Shown in pieces: positions 8,245 through 16,921 of a stretch of 64,000 bases of DNA (positions within the stretch are counted from its first letter, which is position 1; each line of letters starts with the position of its first letter). Source of the stretch: Streptomyces sp. Edi2. Its GTDB lineage: Bacteria > Actinomycetota > Actinomycetes > Streptomycetales > Streptomycetaceae. Under the pieces are notes generated by a model. That model ran no database searches and was not told the origin of the DNA. It worked only from the letters and a program-made list of their open reading frames with translations. The DNA lies in the NCBI RefSeq assembly GCF_040253635.1, contig NZ_JBEJGX010000003.1:5977501-6041500 (forward strand). Reading direction: 5' to 3'. Both the position numbers and the translations under genes were made by a program.

Positions 8245-9372
8245 TCAGAGCCACCCGTTGCGCTTGAACCCGCGGTGGATGCCGAAGCAGATGGCGACCG
8301 TCACCAGCATCATCGCCGGATAGCCGAACTTCCAGTGCAGCTCGGGCATGTAGTCGAAGTTCATGCCGTAGATCCCGGCGATCATCGTGGGGACGGCGAA
8401 GATCGCCGCCCATGCCGTGATCTTGCGCATGTCCTCGTTCTGCGCGACGGCCGCCTGCGCGAGGTTGGCCTGCAGGATGGAGTTGAGCAGATCGTCGAAG
8501 GACAGCACCTGCTCGTTGACCCGCGCCAGGTGGTCGGCGACATCCCGGAAGTACTTCTGGATGTCGGAGTCGACCAGCCGCATCGGACGCTCGCTCAGCA
8601 GCTGCATCGGCCGCAGCAGCGGCGACACCGCGCGCTTGAACTCCAGTACCTCACGCTTGAGTTGGTAGATCCGCCCGGCGTCGCCGCCCTTGGGGGAGCC
8701 CTTGCCGCCGATGCCCTTGCCGTTGGTGCCCGAGCTGAAGACGTCGATCTCCACCTCGTCGATGTCGTCCTGGACCGCGCCCGCGACCGCCATATAGCCG
8801 TCGACGACCTGGTCGGCGATGGCGTGCAGCACCGCGGACGGCCCCTTGGCCAGCAGTTCCGGGTCGTCCTGCAGCCGGTGCCGCAGCGCGCGCAGCGAGC
8901 CCTGGCCGCCGTGCCGCACGGTGACGATGAAGTCCCGGCCGGTGAAGCACATCACCTCACCGGTCTCCACCACCTCACTGGTGGCGGTCAGCTCGGTGTG
9001 CTCCACGTAGTGGACCGTCTTGAAGACGGTGAACAGGGTCTCGTCGTAGCGCTCCAGCTTCGGCCGCTGGTGGGCGTGCACGGCGTCCTCGACGGCGAGC
9101 GGGTGCAGCCCGAACTCCTGGGCGATACCGGCGAATTCGGCCTCGGTGGGCTCATGCAGCCCGATCCAGGCGAAGCCCCCCTCGGAGCGGACCGAGGCCA
9201 TCGCCGCGGCCGGGGTGACGTGCTCGCTCACCCGGCGGCCCTCGCGGTACACGCCGCAGTCGACGATGGCGCTGTTGCTGCAGGCCGGGGCGGACTTCTC
9301 GTAGCTGTACGGGGTGCTGTCGCGCCGCCGGGACGGGCGGACGGCGGCGCGCAGGTCACGGATCATCGACAT
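8245..9372 (-). CDS. corA: CorA-family magnesium/cobalt transporter
   Basis: 375 residues from the ATG at 9372 (AAGGAG upstream). A longer frame to 9519 has no SD. The N-terminal ~300 residues form the cytoplasmic alpha/beta funnel. The stalk helix leads into two C-terminal transmembrane helices, with the CorA signature GMN at the end of the first (GIYGMNFDYMPEL). A basic tail (HRGFKRNGWL) follows the second helix, as the family requires. It forms a homopentameric channel for Mg2+ (also Co2+ or Ni2+). A glycine/lysine-rich insertion (SSGTNGKGIGGKGSPKGG) near residue 225 is unusual. The 5' leader may be structured (9395-9502). Confidence 0.95.
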   Translation of the reverse strand: MSMIRDLRAAVRPSRRRDSTPYSYEKSAPACSNSAIVDCGVYREGRRVSEHVTPAAAMASVRSEGGFAWIGLHEPTEAEFAGIAQEFGLHPLAVEDAVHAHQRPKLERYDETLFTVFKTVHYVEHTELTATSEVVETGEVMCFTGRDFIVTVRHGGQGSLRALRHRLQDDPELLAKGPSAVLHAIADQVVDGYMAVAGAVQDDIDEVEIDVFSSGTNGKGIGGKGSPKGGDAGRIYQLKREVLEFKRAVSPLLRPMQLLSERPMRLVDSDIQKYFRDVADHLARVNEQVLSFDDLLNSILQANLAQAAVAQNEDMRKITAWAAIFAVPTMIAGIYGMNFDYMPELHWKFGYPAMMLVTVAICFGIHRGFKRNGWL

Positions 9373-9394
9373 GGCAGGCTCCTTCACGGGCCGG

Positions 9395-9502
9395 CCGTCA
9401 GTGGCGAGCGCGGGGCGCAACGCTGCCCGGAACGTGGACGTACGAGGCGTCATCGGCTGTACGTCCGCAAAGCGGGCGGCGCTCGTGCGAGGGCACTGAC
9501 GG
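9395..9502 (-). promoter_or_regulatory. candidate structured 5' leader of corA
   Basis: Three nested complementary pairs lie 23-130 nt upstream of the corA start. They are a perfect 9-bp outer stem (9395-9403 with 9494-9502), a 7-bp second stem (9405-9411 with 9479-9485) and an 8-bp inner hairpin (9436-9443 with 9459-9466). In the minus-strand transcript the SD lies just 3' of the outer stem, a layout typical of cis-regulatory RNA. It matches no Mg2+ riboswitch class that I can recognise. Upstream of it (9503-9885) I see nothing else distinct. Confidence 0.35.
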
Positions 9503-9885
9503 CAGTTCGCAGAAAACACGGAACAAAGAGTCGAAGGCGCTCTTCCGTCATCTACATCCGGCGCAAAGGTGCTTCCCTGGTTTCGCCGCTGAACGGCGGG
9601 GTACGGAAGCTCTCGGATCAGGAGATTCGCTGCGCGAAGGGGATGACAGGAGAACTATCGGTACTGCACGGTCGACTCGGATCCACCGCAGCCCCACCTC
9701 CTCCGGCCGGTCCCCGTTGGGGGACGACGTCATTCCCTGAGCAGACGGCAAGGCTATCAGCCGCCTGCGGTGTTACGGCGCCGCTTTGCCCGTTCCATAC
9801 GAAGAACGAACGACGCTGCGCCGGGTCCCGGACGGAGCCCGGGGGAAGCCCGTGGAGCGGTGACGGCCGGGCGAAGGCTCCGGCC

Positions 9886-9891
9886 TATGCT
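9886..9891 (+). promoter_or_regulatory. -10 box TATGCT, leaderless start
   Basis: TATGCT, then 6 nt, then the ATG at 9898. A -35-like GTGACG lies 20 nt upstream, which is long spacing. No SD is present. Confidence 0.45.
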
Positions 9892-9897
9892 CACGGC

Positions 9898-10482
9898 ATG
9901 TCTGACGTTCTTGAGCTGGTCGAGGCCCGGTTGCGGACGACCCTGGGCGAGCCGGACGCGCGCGCCGCCGTCACGTTCCTCGGCACCGACCGTATCGAGG
10001 TCCTCCGCTTCGTGGACAACGGGGTGGTGCGATACGCCACGCTCGGGATGTCCGCGCAGCCCATGGCCGATCCCACCGCCGTGCTGGCCGATCCGCTGCG
10101 CGGTCCGCGCGCCGAACTCCTGCTGTCCGTACGCGCCGGCCGCGTGGAGAGCGACAAGGTGCTCAGGCCGCTCGCCGTGCTCGCCGCGTCGCCGCAGGTC
10201 GAGGGGGTGGTGGTGGCTCCCGGGGCCTCGCTGGACGTGGGGGAGCCGCTGTGGCCGGGGGCGGCTTTCACCTCGGTTCTGGTCGCCTCGCCCGGGGGCC
10301 TCGTCGAAGACCTGGCGCTCGACGAGCCGAGGGAGCCGGTCCGCTTTCTGCCGCTGTTGCCGATGACGCCCAACGAGGCCGCCTGGAAGCGGGTGCACGG
10401 CGCCGAGGCCCTGGAGAAGCGCTGGCTGGAGCACGGTACGGATCTGCGTGACCCGCTGCGTGCGGGCGTATCGCTCGACTGA
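9898..10482 (+). CDS. suppressor-of-fused (SUFU) domain protein
   Basis: 194 residues. The sequence fits the bacterial suppressor-of-fused domain throughout: VEARLRTTLGEPDARAAVTFLGTDRIEVLRF, then VRYATLGMSAQPM, a central RAELLLSV strand, and a C-terminal LLPMTPNEAAWKRVHGAEAL with the conserved SUFU LLPIT-E-like element. It is cytoplasmic with no membrane segment. The eukaryotic domain binds Gli transcription factors. Bacterial versions have been linked to polymorphic-toxin immunity but most are uncharacterised. Here it stands alone with no toxin neighbour, so it is more likely a housekeeping version. Confidence 0.88.
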   Translation: MSDVLELVEARLRTTLGEPDARAAVTFLGTDRIEVLRFVDNGVVRYATLGMSAQPMADPTAVLADPLRGPRAELLLSVRAGRVESDKVLRPLAVLAASPQVEGVVVAPGASLDVGEPLWPGAAFTSVLVASPGGLVEDLALDEPREPVRFLPLLPMTPNEAAWKRVHGAEALEKRWLEHGTDLRDPLRAGVSLD

Positions 10483-10507
10483 GCCGCGCGCGACGGTACG
10501 ACGACGC

Positions 10508-10545
10508 ACGCCCCGTCCACCCTCCGAAGAGGGCGGACGGGGCGT
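10508..10545. terminator. bidirectional intrinsic terminator
   Basis: 11-bp perfect arms (10508-10518 with 10535-10545) extended by an inner 5-bp stem (CCCTC/GAGGG) around a CGAA loop. It lies between the SUFU gene and the convergent MFS gene. Confidence 0.85.
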
Positions 10546-10596
10546 CAGTTTCCGTACGCGGGCGGACCACAGGGTGTGCGCGGGGCCCGGTCCGCC

Positions 10597-11859
10597 TCAG
10601 TCGGCGAAGACCGCGACCGCTTCCTGTCCGGCGTGCCGCGGTACCGGCGCCCCGGCCTCGGTGGTCAGCGCGCGGCGCCGGACGGCGACGATGCCGGCGC
10701 CGGTCACCGCGGCCCCGGCCGCGACCACGAAGGGGAGGTGGATATCGGTCCACTCCTCGATCTTGGGCGCGAGGAACGGTGCGGCCGCCGCCGCGAACCA
10801 CCGGACGAAGTTGTAGCCGGCGCTCGCCACGGGGCGCGGCGCGTCCGAGACGCCCAGGGCCAGCTCCGTGAAGACGGTGTTGTTCAGACCGATGAAGGCG
10901 CCGGAGAGGACCGTGCAGGCGATGGCGGTGGTGTGGTCGCCGTAGCCCAGGACGATCAGGTCGGCCGCGAGCAGCAGCAGTGAGCCGCCCAGCACCTTCA
11001 GCGAGCCGAAGCGGTGCTGCAGCCGGGGTGCCACGATCACCGAGAACACCGCGAGCAGCACTCCCCAGGCGAAGAAGACCCCACCGGACTTGTACGGCGA
11101 CATGTCCAGCACGAACGGGGTGAAGGCCAGCACCGTGAAGAACGCGTAGTTGTAGAAGAACGCGGCCACGGCGGTGGCGGCCAGGCCGCCGTGGCCGAGC
11201 GCCTTGAGCGGGTCGAGGAGCGAGGTCCTGGCCGCCGGCTTCGGCTGCTCCTTGAGGAAGGCCGTGATGGCGAGGAAGCCGATGGCCATCAGGGCGGCGG
11301 TGCCGAAGAACGGGTAGCGCCACTTCATATCGCCGAGGATCGCGCCGAGCAGCGGGCCGCAGGCCATGCCGAGGCCGAGCGCGGACTCGTAGAGCAGGAT
11401 CGCCGCCGCGGAACCCCCGGCCGCCGCGCCCACGATGACCGCCAGCGACGTCGAGACGAACAGGGCGTTGCCCAGGCCCCAGCCGGCCCGGAAGCCGACG
11501 AGCTCGCCGACCGACCCCGACATGCCGGAGAGCGCGGCGAAGACCACCACCAGCGCCAGACCGGCCAGCAGCGTCTTGCGGCCGCCGATGCGGCTGGAGA
11601 CGAAGCCGGTGACGAGCATCGCGACGGCGGTGATCAGGAAGTAGGAGGTGAAGAGGAGGGAGACCTGGCTGTTGGTGGCGTGCAGGCCCCGCGCGATCGA
11701 GGGGAGGATCGGGTCGACGAGGCCGATGCCCATGAAGGCCACGACCGAGGCGCCCGCCGTGGCCCATACGGCCTTCGGCTGGCGGAGGAGGGACGTGCCG
11801 CCCTCGTCGAGCGGATCGTCCGCGCCGCTGCCGTGGCTGCTGCCCTTCGTGCCGCTCAT
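10597..11859 (-). CDS. MFS transporter, drug-efflux-like
   Basis: 420 residues, ATG start after GAAGGAG. Twelve predicted membrane helices. The cytoplasmic loop 2-3 has GFVSSRIGGRKTLLAG, the MFS motif A (G-x-x-D/S-R-x-G-R-R/K). Helix 5 has GPLLGAILGD, resembling the antiporter motif C of exporters. This suggests proton-coupled efflux of small molecules. The substrate is unknown. The AT-rich upstream region (11930-11982) probably carries its promoter and operator. Confidence 0.9.
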   Translation of the reverse strand: MSGTKGSSHGSGADDPLDEGGTSLLRQPKAVWATAGASVVAFMGIGLVDPILPSIARGLHATNSQVSLLFTSYFLITAVAMLVTGFVSSRIGGRKTLLAGLALVVVFAALSGMSGSVGELVGFRAGWGLGNALFVSTSLAVIVGAAAGGSAAAILLYESALGLGMACGPLLGAILGDMKWRYPFFGTAALMAIGFLAITAFLKEQPKPAARTSLLDPLKALGHGGLAATAVAAFFYNYAFFTVLAFTPFVLDMSPYKSGGVFFAWGVLLAVFSVIVAPRLQHRFGSLKVLGGSLLLLAADLIVLGYGDHTTAIACTVLSGAFIGLNNTVFTELALGVSDAPRPVASAGYNFVRWFAAAAAPFLAPKIEEWTDIHLPFVVAAGAAVTGAGIVAVRRRALTTEAGAPVPRHAGQEAVAVFAD

Positions 11860-11929
11860 GCTGCGGATCTCCTTCCCGTTGCCGGTTGCGTACCCCTGAT
11901 CCCCGTGGTCTCGCCGGACCGCCGAGATC

Positions 11930-11982
11930 GTTGATGTTTACACACAATAAGTTAGGTACGCTAAAGAGTGCAAGTGGCAACT
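11930..11982 (-). promoter_or_regulatory. AT-rich promoter/operator region of the MFS gene
   Basis: A locally AT-rich island of about 50 bp in a GC-rich context, 70-120 nt before the MFS start. On the minus strand it offers TTGCAC-N17-TTATTG and TTGCCA-N16-TACCTA promoter options. A near-palindrome (AGTGC...GCAACT, 11967-11982) overlaps the -35 options. A MarR- or TetR-type operator is plausible, but no regulator gene is adjacent. Confidence 0.35.
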
Positions 11983-12110
11983 ACTTTCCCGGCCGGACGG
12001 GGCGCGCGGCCGGGAAGTGGCCAAATACGCGGCGGCGTACGTGATTCGGGGCACACCGGTGGGGTGATCGTCCTTGACGCGGCGGCGGGCCAGGAGGACC
12101 GTGGAGGGCT

Positions 12111-12749
12111 ATGAGGGGCGAACCCAGTTGCCCGAAGTGCGGAGGCCGGGTGCGGGCGCCCGGTCTCTTCTCCGACACCTGGCAGTGCGCGCTGCACGGC
12201 ACCGTGCACCCACTCCAGCCCGTCGTCCCGCCGAGCGTCGAAGCGCTCGGCGTTGTCGTGCACCGCGCGCAGGTGCCCGTGTGGATGCCCTGGCCGCTGC
12301 CGGTCGGCTGGCTGTTCACCGGCGTGGCCTGCGCCGGTGACGACCGCAGCGGCGGCCGCGCGACCGCGGTGGCCTGCACGGGCCCCGGACCGCTCGGCGG
12401 CCCCGGCGAACTGCTGCTGATCGCCGAGGAGCTGGGCGTCGGCCTCGGCTCGCGCTACGCCGGTATCGACGGTCCCGACCCCGGCCCCCATATGTGCGTG
12501 GACAAGCCGCCGCATGCCAAGGTGCTCGCCGCCGGCCGCCCGACCGCCCTGTGGCACGTCGACGGTGCGCCTGCGGACCGTGCGGTCTTCGCGGGCGAGG
12601 CGCGCGGGCTGTGGCTCTGGGCGATCGCCTGGCCCGAGCAGTCGGGGCTGCTGCTCTACGACGAGCTGGTGCTGACCGATCTGCGCGAGGCGGGCGCCGA
12701 GGTGGACCTGCTGCCGTGCGGGGCCATCTCGCCGCGGATTCTGGGCTGA
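12111..12749 (+). CDS. DUF6758-like protein with N-terminal zinc ribbon
   Basis: 212 residues. The ATG is preceded by a GGAGG-like sequence. The N-terminus has CPKCGG and, 21 residues on, a single CALHG, a probable zinc ribbon (CxxC...CxxH). The rest is Trp- and Gly-rich with no membrane segment (WLFTGVACAGDD, GPGPLGGPGELLLIAEELGVGLGSRYAG). It matches the streptomycete family I recall as DUF6758, which is found beside the PHP gene. Function is unknown. Confidence 0.82.
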   Translation: MRGEPSCPKCGGRVRAPGLFSDTWQCALHGTVHPLQPVVPPSVEALGVVVHRAQVPVWMPWPLPVGWLFTGVACAGDDRSGGRATAVACTGPGPLGGPGELLLIAEELGVGLGSRYAGIDGPDPGPHMCVDKPPHAKVLAAGRPTALWHVDGAPADRAVFAGEARGLWLWAIAWPEQSGLLLYDELVLTDLREAGAEVDLLPCGAISPRILG

Positions 12750-12832
12750 GGGGCGGCCGCCGGAGACGGAGATCCGGAGACGGAGATGTGGTCGCCGAAG
12801 GCACGGCTGTCCCAGGCATGGCTGCCGGAGAG

Positions 12833-12894
12833 GGGCCGCCGGAGCCACTGCCGTCGAAGATGCGGGCCGCCGGAGCCACGGCCGTCGAAGATGC
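12833..12894. repeat. tandem duplication of a 31-bp unit
   Basis: Two adjacent 31-bp copies (12833-12863 and 12864-12894) differ at one base. They sit in the 322-bp gap before the PHP gene, which also has a shorter GGAGACGGAGAT duplication near 12770. I see no gene or terminator in this gap. Confidence 0.85.
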
Positions 12895-13071
12895 GGACGC
12901 CGGTGACGTGGGCGCCGGGGTGGCCTCCCTCACCGTCCGGAGGGCCTTGGGCGCTCCCGGCCGCCCGGTATCCTTCTGGGGTCCCCTGCGGTGTACCGTC
13001 ACCCGGCCTCCTGCCGGGTCCCGTCCCGTATCTGTCCCGAATCCGCCCCGCAGCAGTCTGGAGTCCGCGTC

Positions 13072-13926
13072 GTGCGCATCGATCTGCACACCCACTCCAC
13101 GGCGTCCGACGGGACGGACACCCCCGCGGAGCTGGTGCACGGCGCCGCGGCCGCGGGGCTGGACGTCGTCGCGCTGACCGACCACGACACCGTCGGCGGG
13201 CACGCCGATGCGCGGGCCGCACTGCCCGCGGGGCTGACGCTGGTCACCGGCGCCGAACTCTCCTGCCGGCTCGACGGGGTGAGTCTCCATATGCTCGCCT
13301 ACCTCTTCGACCCCGACGAGCCGGAGCTCGCCCGCGAGCGCGAGCTGGTGCGGGACGACCGGGTGCCGCGGGCCCAGGGGATGGTCGCCAAGCTGCGGGA
13401 GCTCGGTGTGCCGGTCACCTGGGAGCAGGTCGCCCGGATCGCCGGCGACGGCGCCGTGGGACGGCCGCACATCGCCACCGCCCTCGTCGAGCTGGGCGTG
13501 GTCGGCTCCGTCTCGGACGCCTTCACCTCCGAGTGGCTGGCCAACGACGGGCGGGCGTACGTGGAGAAGCACGAGTTCGACCCGTTCGACGCGATCCGGC
13601 TGGTCAAGGCCGCCGGCGGGGTCACCGTCTTCGCGCACCCGCTGGCCGTCAAGCGCGGCTCCTGCGTACCGGAGAGCGCGATCGCCGAACTCGCCGCGGC
13701 CGGCCTCGACGGCATCGAGGTCGACCACATGGACCACGACGAGCCGACCCGCGCGCGGCTGCGCGGCCTGGCCGCCGACCTCGGCCTGCTGACCACCGGT
13801 TCCAGCGACTACCACGGCAGCCGCAAGACCTGCCGCCTCGGCGAATACACCACCGACCCCGAGATCTACGGCGAGATCGTGCGCCGCGCGACCGGCGCCT
13901 TCCCCGTTCCCGGCACGGGCGGCTGA
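13072..13926 (+). CDS. PHP-domain phosphoesterase
   Basis: 284 residues from the GTG at 13072, directly before the catalytic core. Metal-binding motifs appear in order: DLHTHSTASDG (residues ~3-13), LTDHDT (~36), GAELSC (~60), FAHP (~187) and SSDYHG (~245). These are the standard PHP His/Asp ligands for a trinuclear metal site. Homologues include 3',5'-nucleoside bisphosphate phosphatases and related phosphoesterases, so hydrolysis of nucleotide phosphates in the cytoplasm is likely. The exact substrate cannot be read from sequence. Confidence 0.92.
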   Translation: MRIDLHTHSTASDGTDTPAELVHGAAAAGLDVVALTDHDTVGGHADARAALPAGLTLVTGAELSCRLDGVSLHMLAYLFDPDEPELARERELVRDDRVPRAQGMVAKLRELGVPVTWEQVARIAGDGAVGRPHIATALVELGVVGSVSDAFTSEWLANDGRAYVEKHEFDPFDAIRLVKAAGGVTVFAHPLAVKRGSCVPESAIAELAAAGLDGIEVDHMDHDEPTRARLRGLAADLGLLTTGSSDYHGSRKTCRLGEYTTDPEIYGEIVRRATGAFPVPGTGG

Positions 13927-14160
13927 GCCCGCCGCGGCCCGGCGGCCGCCGCGCACGCCCCGTAGCCCGGGACGCCACCGGCACCTGCCCGGTGCCGCCG
14001 AGCGGTGCGGATACCGCCCTGCGCCCGCCGTTGCCCGCCCGCCACCACCCCTTCTCTCCTTCCTGTCCTCCCTTCTTCCTTCCTTGGCTGCCTTACGGAT
14101 CCGCGCCCGCGCGCCGCCCGTGAGCGCTCGTCCCGTACCACCTCTCGCAAGGCCTTCACC

Positions 14161-14766
14161 GTGTTCGACATCGCTGTCTTCAGTACGCTCTTCGTCACCC
14201 TCTTCGTGATCATGGATCCGCCGGGTATCACCCCGATCTTCCTGGGCCTGACCTCCGGCCGGCCCGCCAAGGTGCAGCGCCGGATGGCCTGGCAGGCGGC
14301 CACCGTCGCGTTCTGCGTCATCGCCGTCTTCGGCCTCTTCGGCCGGCAGATCCTGGGGCGGCTGCACATCTCGACGCCCGCGCTGATGATCGCGGGCGGG
14401 CTGCTGCTCCTGCTGGTCGCGCTGGATCTGCTGACCGGGAAGTCGGAGGAGCCGACCCAGACCAAGGACGTCAATGTGGCGCTGGTGCCGCTGGGCATGC
14501 CGCTGCTGGCCGGGCCGGGCGCGATCGTCTCGGTGATCCTCGCGGTGCAGCACGCGCACGGTTTCGCCGCCCAGCTCTCCGTCTGGACGGCGATCGCGGC
14601 GATCCATGTGGTGCTCTACCTCGTGATGCGGTTCTCGCTGGTGATCATCCGCGTGATCAAGGACGGCGGAGTGGTCCTGGTGACGCGGCTGGCGGGCATG
14701 ATGCTCTCCGCGCTGGCGGTGCAGCAGATCATCAATGGCGTGCTGCAGGTGATCCAGGGAGCCTGA
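14161..14766 (+). CDS. MarC family integral membrane protein
   Basis: 201 residues, GTG start. Six membrane helices with the MarC/SNARE-like signature FVIMDPPGITPIFLGLT in the first loop and a second P-rich re-entrant stretch (LVPLGMPLLAGPGAIVSVI). The length matches the family. Despite the name, MarC is not an established antibiotic-resistance pump; its transport substrate is unknown. It follows the PHP gene by 234 bp with only a weak AAGG as SD. Confidence 0.9.
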   Translation: MFDIAVFSTLFVTLFVIMDPPGITPIFLGLTSGRPAKVQRRMAWQAATVAFCVIAVFGLFGRQILGRLHISTPALMIAGGLLLLLVALDLLTGKSEEPTQTKDVNVALVPLGMPLLAGPGAIVSVILAVQHAHGFAAQLSVWTAIAAIHVVLYLVMRFSLVIIRVIKDGGVVLVTRLAGMMLSALAVQQIINGVLQVIQGA

Positions 14767-14806
14767 GGCCCTTCCCGGGGCCCGGGGGCCGGCCGCGGAC
14801 ACCGCA

Positions 14807-14853
14807 GCGCCCCCGTACGGCGTACTGAGCTGTCAGTCGTCATACGGGGGCGC
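14807..14853. terminator. bidirectional intrinsic terminator
   Basis: Perfect 11-bp arms (14807-14817 with 14843-14853). The loop holds a second short stem (ACTGA/TCAGT). It is shared by marC (+) and the small convergent gene (-). Confidence 0.7.
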
Positions 14854-14922
14854 TCGTGCGGTTGCGGCCGTGCGCGGGCTCGGCCGGCGGCGTGCTCGCG
14901 CCGTCGGGCGGCGGAGCGGGTG

Positions 14923-15075
14923 TTAGCGGGCGGCGGTGCCGGCCGGGCGGATGTAGATGCGCTGGCCCGTTGCGGCGGCCTGCTGCACGATCCGGTTGAC
15001 GGAGGCGGCGTCCACGACGGTGCTGTCCACGGCGACACCGTCGACATCGTCCAGGCGCATGATCTCGAAGCGCAT
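14923..15075 (-). CDS. small conserved protein, 50 residues
   Basis: The start is the ATG at 15075, chosen because AAGGGAG sits 6-12 nt upstream; a longer frame to 15183 has no SD. Protein: MRFEIMRLDDVDGVAVDSTV followed by VDAASVNRIVQQAAATGQRI and an IRPAGTAAR end. It looks like a compact alpha/beta mini-protein. I recall near-identical short proteins in other streptomycetes but no function. Confidence 0.8.
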   Translation of the reverse strand: MRFEIMRLDDVDGVAVDSTVVDAASVNRIVQQAAATGQRIYIRPAGTAAR

Positions 15076-15278
15076 ACGGCTTCTCCCTTCGTCTGATCCT
15101 CCTGCGGAGAACTCTTGGGTATACGAGCGGCCCGGCGTCGCTGCCGGGCGCTCCGTCCACGTATAACGACCTGCCCAGTGCAATCATTCCCTACGCTAAA
15201 GAAAAATTTCGACGGCCTAAGTACGAGGCTTCGGCGCGCTTGTGCCCGCGGAGCGGCCGCCCGGAGAATGGGTCCGGT

Positions 15279-16205
15279 ATGAACGACGTCCAGCCCACGG
15301 GCCACACCGACCTCACCGCGCTCGCCGCCGGGATCGAGCGCACGAACGAGCTGCTCACCCGGGTGCTCGCGGAGGTCTCCACCACCCCGTCCACCCATGC
15401 GGCCTTCGTGGACGCGGGCTATGTCTACGCCGCGGCGGGACGGCTGGTCACCGGCACGGAGGACCGCAAGGCGTTCGATCTCGACGCCGAAGGGATCATC
15501 GAGGCCTTTATCGACAAGGCCCGGATGATCTTCCCGGACAGCCGGCTGCTGCGCGTCTACTGGTACGACGGTGCCCGCCGCCGGATCCACACCCAGGAGC
15601 AGCAGCGGATCGCCGAGCTGCCCGATGTGAAGATCAGGCTCGGCAACCTCAACGCCAACAACCAGCAGAAGGGCGTCGACTCCCTGATCCGCTCCGACCT
15701 GGAGTCGCTGGCCCGGCACCGCGCGATCAGCGACGCGGTGCTCATCGGCGGCGACGAGGACCTGGTCTCCGCGGTGGAGGCGGCGCAGGGCTATGGCGCA
15801 CGGGTGCATCTGTGGGGCATCGAGGCCTCGGGCGGCCGCAATCAGGCCGAGCCGCTGCTGTGGGAGGTCGACAGCGCGCGCACCTTCGACCTGGAGTTCT
15901 GCAAGCCGTACGTCACCCGGCGGATCGGCGTCGAGTGCGGCGACCAGATGACGGGCGAGGGGCCCGCGCCCAGCCGTGCGGAGGTCCGCTTCGTCGGCGC
16001 GCAGGTCGCCGCGCAGTGGCTCTCGGAACGCGGCCGCGAATGGGTGGCCGGGCTGCTGCCGGGCCACCCGTATCTGCCCGGCGCCGTCGACCAGGAACTC
16101 CTGACCGCCGCGGAGGCGCTGCTGCGGCACTCCCTGCGCAGCCATGCCGATCTGCGGCGGGTCCTGCGCGACGGCTTCTGGGACCACGTCCAGGGGCAGT
16201 ACTAG
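15279..16205 (+). CDS. NYN/PIN-like nuclease domain protein
   Basis: 308 residues from the ATG at 15279. After a short helix, the NYN core shows its acidic residues: AAFVDAGYVYAAAG (residue ~42), WYDGARRR, KGVDSLIRSDLESLA and VLIGGDEDLVSAV. This is the four-Asp pattern of LabA-like NYN domains (PIN fold), so metal-dependent RNA cleavage is likely. A C-terminal helical region of ~100 residues (EVRFVGAQVAAQWL..., LLRHSLRSHADLRRVL) is probably an OST-HTH-like or accessory domain. It is cytoplasmic. The divergent 203-bp gap before it is AT-rich around 15180-15225 and probably holds promoters for both sides. Confidence 0.88.
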   Translation: MNDVQPTGHTDLTALAAGIERTNELLTRVLAEVSTTPSTHAAFVDAGYVYAAAGRLVTGTEDRKAFDLDAEGIIEAFIDKARMIFPDSRLLRVYWYDGARRRIHTQEQQRIAELPDVKIRLGNLNANNQQKGVDSLIRSDLESLARHRAISDAVLIGGDEDLVSAVEAAQGYGARVHLWGIEASGGRNQAEPLLWEVDSARTFDLEFCKPYVTRRIGVECGDQMTGEGPAPSRAEVRFVGAQVAAQWLSERGREWVAGLLPGHPYLPGAVDQELLTAAEALLRHSLRSHADLRRVLRDGFWDHVQGQY

Positions 16206-16293
16206 GCCCGGACCAGGCTCGTCACCGGCGCCGGCAGCGGGCCCTGCCGGGGCACTCCCCGCTGCGCCGCGGCCCGCAGGCCGTGCCGGCCGC

Positions 16294-16773
16294 TCAGGCC
16301 CTCGCCAGCAGCTCGGTGAGGCGGTCGAAGAAGCCCGTCCAGCCCGCCTCCGCCTGGCGGTACTGCTCGGAGGTGAGGTTGCCGCCGAGCTGGCGGAAGG
16401 CCATCTCCGTACGGTCACCGAGATCGGTCAGGGTGACCCGGACGATCTCGCCCTCGGAGCTCGGTGCGGCCGCGTCCTTGAGGGTGAACTCCAGCCGTTC
16501 CGGGGCGGCGACCTCGCGGTAGACCCCGGAGAACGGCAGCTCACCGCCGTCCGGCGTGCGCATGACCAGCGTCCAGACCCCGCCGGGCCGGGCGTCCATC
16601 GTCATCCGCTCGACCGGCACCGCCAGCTCCCCACCGAACCAGTACGCAAAGTGCTCCGGCGTCGTCCACGCCTCGAAGACCAGCTCACGGCGGACGTCGA
16701 AGGTCCGGGTGAGCGCGATGCCGTGGGGGTCGTCCTCGGCGCCGGCCGGGGGAGTCGACGGATTCTCGGTCAT
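16294..16773 (-). CDS. SRPBCC/AHSA1 domain protein
   Basis: 159 residues from the ATG at 16773 (GAAGGG upstream). Typical AHSA1-like START fold: RTFDVRRELVFEAWTTPEHFAYWFGG, then the RPGGVWTLVMR strand, FSGVYREVAAPERLEFT, and the C-terminal helix GNLTSEQYRQAEAGWTGFFDRL. Such proteins bind hydrophobic ligands and are often encoded with ArsR regulators; none is adjacent here. It is cytoplasmic. Confidence 0.9.
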   Translation of the reverse strand: MTENPSTPPAGAEDDPHGIALTRTFDVRRELVFEAWTTPEHFAYWFGGELAVPVERMTMDARPGGVWTLVMRTPDGGELPFSGVYREVAAPERLEFTLKDAAAPSSEGEIVRVTLTDLGDRTEMAFRQLGGNLTSEQYRQAEAGWTGFFDRLTELLARA

Positions 16774-16921
16774 GGTCGGGCCCTTCGTGCGAAGCGGTGC
16801 CGGCCGGGCGCCGGTGGGGGCCCGCCTGCCTCGATGCTCGCCGAACCACCCCGTGCTGTCCTGGCGACGCCGTCCGCTCGGTCCACACGGGCGGCGGCGA
16901 TACCCGACGGCCGGGCGGCGC

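Noticed and set aside
9548..9751. A 67-codon minus-strand frame between corA and the SUFU gene.
   Set aside because: No SD, no domain, Arg/Pro/Ser-rich composition typical of chance frames.
11948..11965. TTAGGTACGCTAA resembling an iron (DmdR/IdeR) box upstream of the MFS gene.
   Set aside because: One base short of the consensus spacing and without the right half-site; the MFS protein has no siderophore-transporter signature.
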